Shown: piece after piece, positions 36,171 through 44,508 of the stretch
Layout: every line of letters begins with the position of its first letter
How positions within the stretch are numbered: the first letter of the stretch is position 1
Assembly (NCBI RefSeq): GCF_039729015.1
Contig: NZ_CP155792.1
Location: forward strand, 516,001 to 580,000
Source of the DNA: Blastococcus sp. HT6-30
GTDB taxonomy: Bacteria; Actinomycetota; Actinomycetes; Mycobacteriales; Geodermatophilaceae
Direction: 5' to 3'
DNA length: 64,000 bases
The notes under the pieces: model-generated
Databases searched by the model: none
What the model saw: the letters and a program-made list of their open reading frames with translations, nothing else
Told to the model about the DNA's origin: nothing
Position numbers and translations under genes: made by a program

Positions 36171-36205
36171 TTTATACCCACCAACTCATCTTGCTGCCGA
36201 ACTCA
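36171..36205. repeat. Right terminal inverted repeat, 35 bp
   Basis: It begins TTTATACCCACCAACTCATC and ends GAACTCA. It contains, on the minus strand, the TGA stop codon of the adjacent DUF202 gene. Confidence 0.95.
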
Positions 36206-36520
36206 GCCCGGGACGAGCACGGCGACGGCGGCGGCGAGCGCGGTGAGCACCACCACGCCGGTCGCCGCCAGTGCCGGCACCGACGTGGTCACCGCCCGGC
36301 CGCCGGCCACCCGGTCCTGCACCTGCCGGTAACGCGCCGGGGCCAGGCCGCCCAGCACCCCCAGGCCCAGCAGCGCGGCCACCCCGGCCACGACGAGCAG
36401 GGCCGGGTGCCCGACCTCGAGCGCGCGGTGGCCGAGCAGCGCGGCGACGGCCAGCACGCCCAGGCCGGTGCGCTGCCAGGCCAGCGCGGTGCGCTCGGGC
36501 TGGGTCTCCACCGGCGTCAC
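36203..36520 (-). CDS. DUF202 family membrane protein, second of pair
   Basis: A 105-residue protein with the DUF202 signature (PERTALAWQRTGLGVLAVAALL) and three helices. Its TGA stop lies in the right TIR of the transposon; because the TIR starts TGAG and the left flank after the duplicated target also reads TGAG, the same stop would exist without the element. So the gene was not truncated. The GTG overlaps the stop of the upstream DUF202 gene (GTGA). Function of DUF202 proteins is unknown. Confidence 0.75.
   Translation of the reverse strand: MTPVETQPERTALAWQRTGLGVLAVAALLGHRALEVGHPALLVVAGVAALLGLGVLGGLAPARYRQVQDRVAGGRAVTTSVPALAATGVVVLTALAAAVAVLVPG
36206..36213. repeat. Target-site duplication, right copy (GCCCGGGA)
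   Basis: Identical to 31821-31828. With the next bases the flanks continue C-GAG on the right versus T-GAG of the left TIR, so only eight bases are attributable to duplication. Confidence 0.85.
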
Positions 36521-36876
36521 CCGCGCATCACCTCGACGCCGACCAGCACGCCGACCACGACCACGACCGCGGCCACCGCGGCAGCGATCGCGGGCACGGC
36601 GTAGCTCGACGGGAGCGCCCGCCCCGCGGCGATCGCCGCCTCGTTGCCCCGCCACCGGCGGTAGCCGGCCAGCGCGGTTCCCAGCCCGATCAGCACGAGG
36701 GCCAGGGCCACGGCGGCGCTGCCCCAGCGCACGCCCAGGTCGGGGGCGTAGGTGGCGACGGCGACCCCGCCGGCGACCAGGGCCAGCCCGGTCCGCAGCC
36801 AGGCCAGCAGCGTGCGCTCGTTGGCGAGGGTGAACCGGTAGTCGGGATGGTCGGGGCCGTCGGCGCGCTCGGGCAC
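36517..36876 (-). CDS. DUF202 family membrane protein (YidH-like), first of pair
   Basis: A 119-residue protein with the YidH/DUF202 motif (YRFTLANERTLLAWLRTGLAL) and helices at about 27-45, 52-72 and 92-115. It pairs with a shorter DUF202 gene by GTGA overlap, a common two-gene arrangement in actinobacteria. The pair may form a hetero-oligomer; role unknown. Confidence 0.8.
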   Translation of the reverse strand: MPERADGPDHPDYRFTLANERTLLAWLRTGLALVAGGVAVATYAPDLGVRWGSAAVALALVLIGLGTALAGYRRWRGNEAAIAAGRALPSSYAVPAIAAAVAAVVVVVGVLVGVEVMRG

Positions 36877-37034
36877 CGGCCCAGGGTAGGGACGGCGGCG
36901 CGCGTCCGCCGCAATCGGCAGGTCGGGGGTGCGTCGCGGCGGCTAACCTGTGCAGCGGGTGGAGCGTGCCGCCCGTCCTCGTCGTCCGACCGGCCCGCGG
37001 GCCCCGCCATACCGAGAACTGAGGGGAATCCACC

Positions 37035-37427
37035 GTGCCCACCGGCAGAGTGAAGTGGTTCAACGCGGAGAAGGGGTTCGGGTTCCTGTCCCGCGAGGAC
37101 GGTCCCGACGTCTTCGTGCACAAGGACGCGCTCCCCGCGGGTACCGACCTCAAGCCCGGTCAACGCGTGGAGTTCGGCATCGTTGCCGGCCGCCGCGGTG
37201 ACCAGGCGCTGCAGGTGCGGCTGCTGGACCCGCTCCCATCGGTCGCCGCCACCGTGGCCGCGAAGAGCCGCAAGAAGCCCGACGAGCTGGTGCCGATCAT
37301 CGAGGATCTGATCAAGCTCCTCGACGACGTGTCCGAGGGCCTGCGCCACGGCCGCCACCCCGAGCGCGGGCACGCCCGCAAGGTCGCCTCGGTGCTGCGC
37401 GCGGTCGCCGGCGACCTGGAGGGCTGA
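37035..37427 (+). CDS. Cold-shock domain protein with C-terminal extension (CspB-like)
   Basis: A 130-residue protein. The cold-shock domain occupies 1-66 ([20 protein letters not shown] with RNP1 KGFGFL and DVFVHKDAL with RNP2). A helical, charged extension follows ([30 protein letters not shown]), matching the two-part architecture of mycobacterial CspB (Rv0871). The GTG start follows GAGGGGAA (7 nt). It is divergent from the DUF202 pair and converges on the lipoprotein gene. Confidence 0.88.
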   Translation: MPTGRVKWFNAEKGFGFLSREDGPDVFVHKDALPAGTDLKPGQRVEFGIVAGRRGDQALQVRLLDPLPSVAATVAAKSRKKPDELVPIIEDLIKLLDDVSEGLRHGRHPERGHARKVASVLRAVAGDLEG

Positions 37428-37443
37428 GTCCCGCGGGGGACGT

Positions 37444-37905
37444 TCAGCCGGTCAGGTCGCCCCCGGCACGCAGGAAGCCGATCGGCCAGGCGCCGGTGAA
37501 CTCGCCGCAGTCGCCACCCTTGTCCTCGACGACGACGAGGTAGAACGCGGGGGGGACGACGTCGGAGGAGCTGATCTCCGCGAACGTCTCCGTGCCCGCC
37601 GGGACGTCGACCTCGCCGATCACCTCCTGCAGCGACTCGTCGAACACCTGCACCTGCCAGCCGCGCTCGGCGATCGGCTCGGGGACGGTCAGCGAGATGG
37701 CGGTGCCGGGGGAGACCTCGACCACCGGGGGCGTGGTCGCGTAGCGCTGCCCCTCGCCGTCCAGGCAGTACTGGGTCGGCCGGGCGGTCACGTCCTGGCT
37801 CCCGGCCTGCACCCGGACGTCGCCGGGGGTGTCGGGCTCGCTCGCGCAGGCGGCCAGGGAGCCGGCGGCGCAGAGGGCGAGCAGGGACGCGGTCGGCCTT
37901 CTCAC
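37444..37905 (-). CDS. DUF2771 lipoprotein
   Basis: A 153-residue secreted lipoprotein. The signal peptide ends with the lipobox LAAC, giving lipidated Cys20. The mature part is a single beta-rich domain (GTAISLTVPEPIAERGWQV, PPAFYLVVVEDKGGD) characteristic of DUF2771, an actinobacterial family of unknown function. The GTG overlaps the stop of the MFS gene (GTGA), so it is co-translated with the transporter. A DUF2771-MFS-DUF3027 neighbourhood is conserved in many actinobacteria. Confidence 0.75.
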   Translation of the reverse strand: MRRPTASLLALCAAGSLAACASEPDTPGDVRVQAGSQDVTARPTQYCLDGEGQRYATTPPVVEVSPGTAISLTVPEPIAERGWQVQVFDESLQEVIGEVDVPAGTETFAEISSSDVVPPAFYLVVVEDKGGDCGEFTGAWPIGFLRAGGDLTG

Positions 37906-39431
37906 GTCCACGACGGTCCCACCGGCGTCGTCGGCGCGTCCGGGGACCCCGTCGCCGCCAGCGGCGTGCGGCTGCGGTAGAGGGTCCACAGGACCAGCCC
38001 GACGGCGAGCGCGAGCAGCGCCGCGGCGACGGTGAACCCGATCCAGCCGGTGGGCGGCAGCGCGATGCCCAGCGCCCCGCCGACGACCCAGGACAGCTGC
38101 AGCATCGTCTCCGACCGGGCGAAGGCCGAGGCCCGCAGGCTCTCGGGCACCTCGCGCTGGATGATCGCGTCCAGGGACACCTTGCCCAGCGCGTTCGCGA
38201 CGGCGGACACGGCGGCCACCACCACCGCCATGCCGAAGCCGTAGAACACCGCGGCGAGGACGGTGACCACCGTCGCGCCCGAGGCCGCCCACAGCACCAG
38301 CCGGTCGGGTGCGGCGGTGTGCAGCCGGGAGCCGACCGCCGTTCCGGTGAAGCTGCCGGCACCGGCCGCGACCGCGAGGGCCCCCAGGGCGAGGGTCGCC
38401 TCCCAGCCGTCGGCGAAGGTCGCCTGCACCAGGAACGCCATGAAGATCGTGAGGAACCCACCCAGCCCGCGGAGGGCCGCGTTGGCCCGGAGCGCGAGCA
38501 CCACGTGCGGGGTGACCCGGCGCCGTCGGCCGGGCAGCGGGATCTCCGTGGTGGTGAGCACGTCGGCCGGCTCCTCCCCGGTGGGGACGTCGACGTGCGG
38601 GGGCAGCCGGACGGCGAGCACCGCGCCGGTCAGGAACACCGCGGCCGTCGCCCACAGCTCCCAGTCGAAGCCGACGAGCGCGGCGACCCCGGCGGCGAGC
38701 CCGCCGGCGACCCCGGCGGTCGCCAGGCCGAACACCGACAGCCGGGCGTTCGCCGAGGTCAGCGACATGGCGACGGGCAGCACGCGGGGCACCACGGCGG
38801 CCCGCAGCACGTTGTGCGCCTTGGAGAGCACCAGCACCCCGAGCGCCGCCGGGTACAGCCAGAGGTCGTCGAAGTGGGCGGCCATCACCAGCGCCAGCAC
38901 CGCACGGCCGCCCAGCGAGACGCCCATGGCCCACCGCCGGCCGCGCTGCAGCCGGTCCAGCGCCGGCCCGACGACCGGGGCGAGGAGGGCGAACGGGGCC
39001 ATCGTCACCAGCAGGTAGAGCGCGACGTTGCCGCGCTGGGCGTCGGTCGTGGCGGCGAAGAAGAGCGTTCCGGCGAGCGAGACGGCGATCATCGCGTCCC
39101 CGGCCATGTGCAGGGCGTTGACCCACAGCAGGTGCGTCAGGCCGCTCTCGCCGGCGCCGTCGGCGCGGCTGGCCGTCCGCACCTTCCGCGCCGCGGCGAC
39201 GGTGAGCTCACGGCTGCGTGCGGCGGCGACGCGGGTGACCGTGAGCTTGGCCGGTCCGGCCGCCGCCGGGCCCGGTGGCGGGGTCGCCGACGGAAGCGGC
39301 CGGGTCTGCGCCCGCGCGACGTCGAGGGGTGCCGTGCCGACCCGGTCCGGGTCGGCGGGCACCGACCGGCGGGACAGCCGCGACCGCCGGGGAGCGCCGG
39401 GCGGACGACGGGAGGCGGACACGATCGCCAT
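37902..39431 (-). CDS. MFS transporter (DUF2771 operon)
   Basis: A 509-residue major facilitator protein with an unusually long Arg/Pro-rich cytoplasmic start of about 90 residues, then twelve helices. Segments such as APVVGPALDRLQRGRRWAMG between helices 2 and 3 resemble the MFS motif A. It is most similar in layout to the MFS genes next to DUF3027 in actinobacteria (Rv0876c-like). Substrate unknown. ATG 39431 is used; ATG or GTG codons nearer the first helix are possible. Confidence 0.8.
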   Translation of the reverse strand: MAIVSASRRPPGAPRRSRLSRRSVPADPDRVGTAPLDVARAQTRPLPSATPPPGPAAAGPAKLTVTRVAAARSRELTVAAARKVRTASRADGAGESGLTHLLWVNALHMAGDAMIAVSLAGTLFFAATTDAQRGNVALYLLVTMAPFALLAPVVGPALDRLQRGRRWAMGVSLGGRAVLALVMAAHFDDLWLYPAALGVLVLSKAHNVLRAAVVPRVLPVAMSLTSANARLSVFGLATAGVAGGLAAGVAALVGFDWELWATAAVFLTGAVLAVRLPPHVDVPTGEEPADVLTTTEIPLPGRRRRVTPHVVLALRANAALRGLGGFLTIFMAFLVQATFADGWEATLALGALAVAAGAGSFTGTAVGSRLHTAAPDRLVLWAASGATVVTVLAAVFYGFGMAVVVAAVSAVANALGKVSLDAIIQREVPESLRASAFARSETMLQLSWVVGGALGIALPPTGWIGFTVAAALLALAVGLVLWTLYRSRTPLAATGSPDAPTTPVGPSWT

Positions 39432-39483
39432 GGTGCCGCACCGACCCGGGAGTCCGGTCGGAGCCGGACGCGGGGTCGTCCGC

Positions 39484-39489
39484 CACAAT
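39484..39489 (+). promoter_or_regulatory. -10-like CACAAT for DUF3027
   Basis: CACAAT lies 6 nt before the GTG start at 39496 and is the best -10 match among the candidates in this window. Confidence 0.45.
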
Positions 39490-39495
39490 GGGTGG

Positions 39496-40308
39496 GTGTC
39501 CGAGTCCTCCGCAGCAGCCCGGCCCGCCTCCGCCGCGGTCGACCCGCTGACCGCCGCGATCGAGCCGGCCCGCGCGGCCGCCGTCGAGACGGCCGGCGAC
39601 GCCGACGCAGTCGGCGAGCACCTGGGCGCCACGCCCGAGACCATCCCCTCCGGCGAGGCCGGGTCCTCCCTGGGTGAGGTGCTCACCCACACCTTCGCCA
39701 GCCGGCTGCCGGGGTACGTCGGCTGGCACTGGGCGGTCACCATCGCGCGCGTTCCGGGCGAGGACCGGATCACCGTGGACGAGGTGGTGCTGCTCCCCGG
39801 TGACCAGGCGCTGCTGGCGCCCGCCTGGGTGCCGTGGCACGAGCGGCTGCGCCCGGGCGACCTGTCGGTGGGCGACGTCCTGCCGGCCACCGAGGACGAC
39901 CCGCGGCTGGCGCCGGCGTACACGGTCGACGACGACTCCGCCGACGACCCGGAGGGCCGGGTCGTCGCCGGGGAGATCGGCCTGGGCCGGGAGCGGGTGA
40001 TGTCCCGGGAGGGCCGGTCCGAGGCGGTGTCCCGCTGGAGCGCAGGGGAGTTCGGCCCGACGTCGCCGATGGCGCGGCAGGCACCCGGCCCGTGCGCCAC
40101 CTGCGGCTTCTACCTCCCGCTGGCCGGGTCGTTGCGGCAGACGGTCGGCGCCTGCGGCAACGCCTACTCACCCGGCGAGGGGCGGGTGGTCACCGCCGAC
40201 TACGGCTGCGGCGCGCACAGCCAGGCCACGCTGGTGGTCGTCCAGGACACCGAGGTGGTCACCTCCGCCCGCTACGACACCTCGGAGTACGACGTCCTGA
40301 GCGACTGA
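39496..40308 (+). CDS. DUF3027 protein
   Basis: A 270-residue cytosolic protein of the actinobacterial DUF3027 family (Rv0883c-like). Conserved features include WHWAVTIARVPGEDRITVDEVVLLPG and a Cys-rich C-terminal part (CATCGFYLPL, GACGNAYSP, YGCGAHSQ) that could bind a metal. Function unknown. The GTG lies 6 nt from a -10-like CACAAT, consistent with a leaderless mRNA. It is divergent from the MFS-DUF2771 operon, with which it is conserved in order. Confidence 0.85.
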   Translation: MSESSAAARPASAAVDPLTAAIEPARAAAVETAGDADAVGEHLGATPETIPSGEAGSSLGEVLTHTFASRLPGYVGWHWAVTIARVPGEDRITVDEVVLLPGDQALLAPAWVPWHERLRPGDLSVGDVLPATEDDPRLAPAYTVDDDSADDPEGRVVAGEIGLGRERVMSREGRSEAVSRWSAGEFGPTSPMARQAPGPCATCGFYLPLAGSLRQTVGACGNAYSPGEGRVVTADYGCGAHSQATLVVVQDTEVVTSARYDTSEYDVLSD

Positions 40309-40315
40309 CCGCGGC

Positions 40316-40555
40316 TCAGCCGCGGTCGCGGTCGCGGTCGCGGTGCTGCAGCTGGCCCTGCAGCTTCATGACGCCCAGGCCGAGCACCGCCAGCCCGATG
40401 GCGGCGACGCAGGTCCAGGTCCACATCCGGTCCACGCGGTCGCCCAGGAGCAGCAGCACGACGAGGGCCACCGCCCACACCCCGGTCCCGGCCAACACGA
40501 CGCGGGCGGTGTCGACCTGGAGCGGCGGCGGGGCCTGCTTGAGTGGACCGGGCAC
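40316..40555 (-). CDS. DUF2530 small membrane protein
   Basis: A 79-residue protein with helices at about 22-42 (VVLAGTGVWAVALVVLLLLGD) and 46-65 (MWTWTCVAAIGLAVLGLGVM), the DUF2530 pattern. The C-terminus is a short Arg-Asp repeat (RDRDRDRG) encoded by a CGGTCG-type tandem repeat at about 40319-40343. It converges on DUF3027, 7 bp between stops. Function unknown. Confidence 0.8.
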   Translation of the reverse strand: MPGPLKQAPPPLQVDTARVVLAGTGVWAVALVVLLLLGDRVDRMWTWTCVAAIGLAVLGLGVMKLQGQLQHRDRDRDRG

Positions 40556-40660
40556 GAGGGCACCCTAGATCGCCGCTGGGGCACGGGTGGACGTGCCCGG
40601 CCCGGCCGTGTGGCACGCTGTCGCCGCTCGTTGGCCACCCGCACCGCCCGGAGAGTCCGC

Positions 40661-42223
40661 ATGCCCCAGCAGTCCCGTCCTTCCGGTGGCGCCAGCGCCT
40701 CGGGCTCCCCGGCCGACGGCGGCACCCCGGCCGACGTCTCGGCCGGCACCCCGACGCCGCGACGCAGCGAGGGCCCGCGGTCCAGGCCGAAGAACGGCCT
40801 GGACCGGTACTTCGAGATCAGCGCCCGCCGCTCGACGGTCACCCGCGAGGTGCGCGGCGGTCTCACCACCTTCTTCACGATGGCCTACATCGTGGTGCTC
40901 AACCCGATCATCCTGACCAGCATCGCCGGGCCCGACGGCACGCCGGGCGCCGACGTCGAGGGCACCGTGCTGCCCTTCGGCTCCATCGCCGCGGTCACCG
41001 CGCTGCTCGCCGGCGCGCTGACGCTGCTCATGGGGATCGTCGGCCGCTACCCGTTCGCGCTGGCCACCGGCCTCGGCATCAACGCGCTGGTCGCCGTCTT
41101 CGCCGCCACGCAGCTCTCCTGGCCCGAGGTCATGGGCCTGGTCGTGCTCGAGGGTCTACTGATCACCGTGCTCGTGCTCACCGGCTTCCGCAAGGCCGTC
41201 TTCGAGGCCATCCCGGCCCAGCTGAAGACGGCGATCGCGGTCGGCATCGGCTTCTTCCTCGCCATCATCGGGCTGGCGGACGCCGGCATCATCCGCCCCG
41301 GGAACCCGCTGATCAGCTTCGGCATCGGCGGGCAGCTGGCCGGCTGGCCGATGCTCGTCTTCGTCGTCGGCCTGCTGCTGAGCAGCCTGCTGGTCGTCCG
41401 CAAGGTCAAGGGCGCGCTGCTCATCGGCATCGTGGCGACGACGGTGCTCGCGATCGTCGTCGAGGCGATCGCCGAGGTCGGCCCCCGCTTCGGGGCCGAC
41501 GGCGCGGAGAACGAGCGCGGCTGGGCCCTGCAGGTGCCGGCGCTGCCCGAGGACGTCGTCGGCAGCCCCGACTTCTCGCTGCTGGGCAACTTCTCGCTGT
41601 TCGGCGGGTTCGAGCGGATCGGCGTCCTCGCCGCCCTGCTCATCGTCTTCTCGATCATGATCGCCGACTTCTTCGACACGGTCGGCACGGTCACCGCCGT
41701 CGGGGCCGAGGGCGGCATGCTCGACGAGAACCGCAACCTGCCGCGGTCGCAGCCGGTCCTGCTGGTCGACTCGCTGGCCGCCGCCGCGGGTGGCGCCGGC
41801 AGCGTCTCGTCGAACACCACCTACATCGAGAGCACCGCCGGTGTGGCCGACGGCGCCCGGACCGGGCTGGCCAGCATCGTCACCGGCCTGCTCTTCCTGG
41901 TCGCGGTGTTCTTCACCCCGCTGGTGGCCGTGGTCCCGTCGGAGGCCGCCGCCCCGGCGCTGGTCATCGTCGGCGCGCTGATGATCAGCCAGATCAAGCA
42001 CCTCACCTGGGACGACATGTCCCTGGTCATCCCCGCGTTCCTCACCATCGCGCTGATGCCGTTCACCTACTCGATCACCAACGGCATCGGGGCCGGCGTC
42101 GTCAGCTTCGTCCTGCTCCGCGTGGCGGTGGGACGGCGCCGGGAGATCCATCCGCTGATGTGGGTGGTGGCCGCGATGTTCCTCGTCTACTTCGCCCTCG
42201 AGCCGCTGCAGCAGCTCTTCTGA
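40661..42223 (+). CDS. NCS2/AzgA-type guanine-hypoxanthine permease
   Basis: A 520-residue purine transporter. A Ser/Pro-rich cytoplasmic start (about 50 residues) precedes LDRYFEISARRSTVTREVRGGLTTFF, the start signature of AzgA-like NCS2 permeases. The motifs ATGLGINALVAVF, FSIMIADFFDTVGTVTAVG and SSNTTYIESTAGVADGARTGLASI, all conserved around the substrate site in this group, are intact. Uptake is expected to be proton-coupled, with guanine, hypoxanthine or adenine as substrates. ATG 40661 follows GGAGAG (7 nt). Confidence 0.9.
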   Translation: MPQQSRPSGGASASGSPADGGTPADVSAGTPTPRRSEGPRSRPKNGLDRYFEISARRSTVTREVRGGLTTFFTMAYIVVLNPIILTSIAGPDGTPGADVEGTVLPFGSIAAVTALLAGALTLLMGIVGRYPFALATGLGINALVAVFAATQLSWPEVMGLVVLEGLLITVLVLTGFRKAVFEAIPAQLKTAIAVGIGFFLAIIGLADAGIIRPGNPLISFGIGGQLAGWPMLVFVVGLLLSSLLVVRKVKGALLIGIVATTVLAIVVEAIAEVGPRFGADGAENERGWALQVPALPEDVVGSPDFSLLGNFSLFGGFERIGVLAALLIVFSIMIADFFDTVGTVTAVGAEGGMLDENRNLPRSQPVLLVDSLAAAAGGAGSVSSNTTYIESTAGVADGARTGLASIVTGLLFLVAVFFTPLVAVVPSEAAAPALVIVGALMISQIKHLTWDDMSLVIPAFLTIALMPFTYSITNGIGAGVVSFVLLRVAVGRRREIHPLMWVVAAMFLVYFALEPLQQLF

Positions 42224-42235
42224 GCGGCCTCCTGA

Positions 42236-42246
42236 GTTATGCTAAC
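42236..42246 (+). promoter_or_regulatory. Operator/-10 overlap before marR
   Basis: GTTATGCTAAC is an inverted repeat (GTTA-3 nt-TAAC). It contains a -10-like TATGCT (42238-42243) 7 nt before an in-frame GTG at 42251. A MarR dimer bound here would block its own promoter. Autoregulation is inference. Confidence 0.5.
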
Positions 42247-42685
42247 GATCGTGGGCCGGACGACGCTCGGCACCGCCGCGCTCGCCCACGAGCTGCGGCT
42301 GGCGGTCATGCGCTTCTCGCGGCGGCTGCGCAACCAGCGGGTGGACACCTCGGTCACGCTCACCCACCTCGCGGCGCTGTCGACGTTGCAGCGGCACGGC
42401 CCCATGAGCCCGGGTGAGCTGGCGAGCCACGAGCGGGTCCAGCCGCCGTCGATGACCCGGGTCGTCGTCGCGCTGGAGAGCGCTGGGCTGGTCACCCGCA
42501 CCCCGCACCCGACCGACGGGCGCCAGGTGATCATCGACCTGACCCCGGCCGCCGAGGAGTTGCTCTCGGCGGAGGCGCGGGCGCGGGAGGCGTGGCTGGC
42601 CGGCCGGCTCCAGGAGCTGACCGCCGAGGAGCGGGCGGTGCTGCGCGAGGCGGCCGAGATCATGGACAAGCTCGCCAGTGGGTGA
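42239..42685 (+). CDS. MarR family transcriptional regulator
   Basis: A winged-helix repressor of 148 residues (144 if GTG 42251 is used). HTH region: VTLTHLAALSTLQRHGPMSPGELASHERVQPPSMTRVV; the wing follows (TRTPHPTDGRQVIIDLTP). The -10-like TATGCT overlaps the ATG, so the real start is probably GTG 42251 on a leaderless mRNA. The stop overlaps the MFS start (GTGA). A MarR-MFS pair usually means an efflux pump repressed until its drug or aromatic ligand binds MarR. Confidence 0.85.
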   Translation: MLTIVGRTTLGTAALAHELRLAVMRFSRRLRNQRVDTSVTLTHLAALSTLQRHGPMSPGELASHERVQPPSMTRVVVALESAGLVTRTPHPTDGRQVIIDLTPAAEELLSAEARAREAWLAGRLQELTAEERAVLREAAEIMDKLASG

Positions 42686-44067
42686 CCTGCACGAGCACTG
42701 ACCAGCGGGCGCCGTCCGAGCAGGGCAGGGGGATGTTCCGGGCCCTCCGGGTGCGGAACTTCCGCCGCTACGCCTCGGCCAACCTGCTCAGCCTCACCGG
42801 GACCTGGATGCAGCGCATCGGCCAGGACTGGCTGGTGCTGCAGCTGTCCGACGACAGCGGCGTCGCCCTCGGCCTGATCACCGCGCTGCAGTTCGGGCCG
42901 TCGCTGCTGTTGAGCATGTACGGCGGGGTCCTCGCCGACCGCTACCCCAAGCGCCGGCTGCTGCTGATCAGCCAGGGGCTCATGGGGCTGCTGTCGCTGG
43001 TGCTGGGGACGCTGGTGGCTACCGGCGCGGTCCAGCTGTGGCACGTGTTCGTGCTGGCCGGGGCCCTCGGCTCCGTCTCGGCCGTCGACGTGCCGGTGCG
43101 GCAGGCGTTCGTCTCGGAGATGGTCGGGCCGGGGCTGATCACCAACGCCGTCAGCCTCAACTCGACGATCTTCAACGGTGCCCGGCTGGTCGGGCCGGCG
43201 CTGGCCGGCCTGCTCATCGGAGCGGCGTCGGGGAACACCGCACCGGCCTTCTTCCTGAACGCGGCCAGCTTCGCCTTCACCATCGCCGCGCTGGCCGGCA
43301 TGCGCGCCGACGAGCTGCTGCCCAGCCCTCCGGTCGCCCGGGGCCGGGGCCAGCTGCGCGCCGGGCTGGCCTACACCTGGGCCCATCCCGACCTGCTGCT
43401 CGCGATGGGCCTGGCGTTCGTGACCGGCACCTTCGGCTTCAACTACCAGGTCACCATCGCGCTGATGGCCCGCGAGACCTTCGACCTCGGTGCCCAGGCG
43501 TTCGGCCTGCTGTCCACCTGCTTCGCCGTCGGCTCGCTCAGCGGCGCCCTGCTGTCCACCCGGCGCAGCGTCCGCCCGCGGCAACGGTTCCTCATCGGCT
43601 CGGCGGTGCTGTTCGGCGTCTGCACCGTCGTCGCCGGGCTCATGCCCACCCACGTCGCCTTCGCGCTGCTCCTTGTGCCGACCGGTGCGGCGGCGCTGGT
43701 CTTCAGCGTGGCCAACAACAGTTTCGTCCAGCTCGGTGTCGAGCCGCAGATGCGCGGCCGGGTCATGGCGCTGTACTTCATGTGCTTCATGGGCGGCACG
43801 CCCGTCGGGGCGCCGCTGGTCGGCTGGGTCTCCGAGCACCTCGGCGCGCCGTGGGGCCTCATCCTCGGCGGGGGAGTGTGCGTCGTCGCCGGGCTCGGTG
43901 CGGCCGCGGTGCTGGCCCGCCATCGATCGGTGCGCGTGCGGCTGGACCGGGCGCCGCTGCGGTTCCGCCTGCAGGTCGGCCCGCAGGGCCCCGTCGTCCC
44001 GCCCCCGCAGGTGCGGGCCGCGGAGGAGAGGCTGGCCGAGAAGGCGCCGGGGCAGCAGTCGCTCTGA
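42682..44067 (+). CDS. MFS transporter (efflux type) with MarR
   Basis: A 461-residue MFS protein of the DHA3/enterobactin-exporter-like group: RNFRRYASANLLSLTGTWMQRIGQDWLVL at helix 1 and GGVLADRYPKRRLLL as motif A. Twelve helices are present; the C-terminus is a hydrophilic tail. The GTG start overlaps the MarR stop; ATG 42733 is an alternative giving the more usual family start. Likely exports small toxic molecules under MarR control. Confidence 0.82.
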   Translation: MTCTSTDQRAPSEQGRGMFRALRVRNFRRYASANLLSLTGTWMQRIGQDWLVLQLSDDSGVALGLITALQFGPSLLLSMYGGVLADRYPKRRLLLISQGLMGLLSLVLGTLVATGAVQLWHVFVLAGALGSVSAVDVPVRQAFVSEMVGPGLITNAVSLNSTIFNGARLVGPALAGLLIGAASGNTAPAFFLNAASFAFTIAALAGMRADELLPSPPVARGRGQLRAGLAYTWAHPDLLLAMGLAFVTGTFGFNYQVTIALMARETFDLGAQAFGLLSTCFAVGSLSGALLSTRRSVRPRQRFLIGSAVLFGVCTVVAGLMPTHVAFALLLVPTGAAALVFSVANNSFVQLGVEPQMRGRVMALYFMCFMGGTPVGAPLVGWVSEHLGAPWGLILGGGVCVVAGLGAAAVLARHRSVRVRLDRAPLRFRLQVGPQGPVVPPPQVRAAEERLAEKAPGQQSL

Positions 44068-44124
44068 GCGGGCTCGCGCGCGTACCGTCGGCGGCACGAT
44101 TCCGCACGTGCGCAGGGGAACGCC

Positions 44125-44508
44125 ATGGTCGCTCTCGTCCAGCTCGTCGCGCTGCTCGCCGCGTTCGCCGCGCTGGTCGCCGGCATCGGCCCGCTGACCC
44201 GGTGGCTGGAGGCGTGGTCCGCGCGCCGCCACGCCGCCCGCCACCCGGCGCCGCCCGGCCGGCCGTTGCAGCTCGTGGCGGCGGACCTGCGCCGGCTCGG
44301 CTGCCAGGTCGAGCTCCTCCCGGCCGGGGCGCCGATGGCCCGCCGCCGCGCCGTGCAGGCCGCCTACGACGACGTGCTGCTCGAGGCCGCCGCGATGCTC
44401 GGCGAGGCCTCGGACCTGGGCGCCCTGCGGGACGACCGGGCCCGCGCGATCGAGCGGCTGCGGCTGGTGAGCGCCCTCCGCCGGGCCGGTCTGCAGGTGC
44501 CGGCCTGA
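44125..44508 (+). CDS. Hypothetical protein with N-terminal membrane anchor
   Basis: A 127-residue protein. One helix at the start (VALVQLVALLAAFAALVAGI) is followed by an Arg-rich cytoplasmic part with heptad-like spacing (LQLVAADLRRLGCQVELL, AYDDVLLEAAAMLGEA). No family recognised, though similar short anchored proteins occur in related genomes. ATG follows AGGGGAA. Its stop overlaps the start of the next gene. Confidence 0.65.
   Translation: MVALVQLVALLAAFAALVAGIGPLTRWLEAWSARRHAARHPAPPGRPLQLVAADLRRLGCQVELLPAGAPMARRRAVQAAYDDVLLEAAAMLGEASDLGALRDDRARAIERLRLVSALRRAGLQVPA

Larger units (their letters stand above)
31829..36205 (-). mobile_element. 4,377-bp DDE transposon encoding a DEDDh exonuclease
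   Basis: The element is bounded by perfect 35-bp terminal inverted repeats and an 8-bp direct repeat. It carries, all on the minus strand, a DDE transposase (34125-36122), a DEDDh exonuclease coupled by GTGA overlap (32497-34128), and a small gene of lower GC (31923-32381). All frames are open, the TIRs have not diverged and the duplication is intact, so insertion looks recent and the element potentially active. I do not recognise it as a named IS family; features point to the Mutator/IS256-like superfamily. Confidence 0.9.

Noticed and set aside
36203-36520. DUF202 gene truncated by the transposon
   Set aside because: The stop codon would be at the same place without the insertion, and length fits the family.
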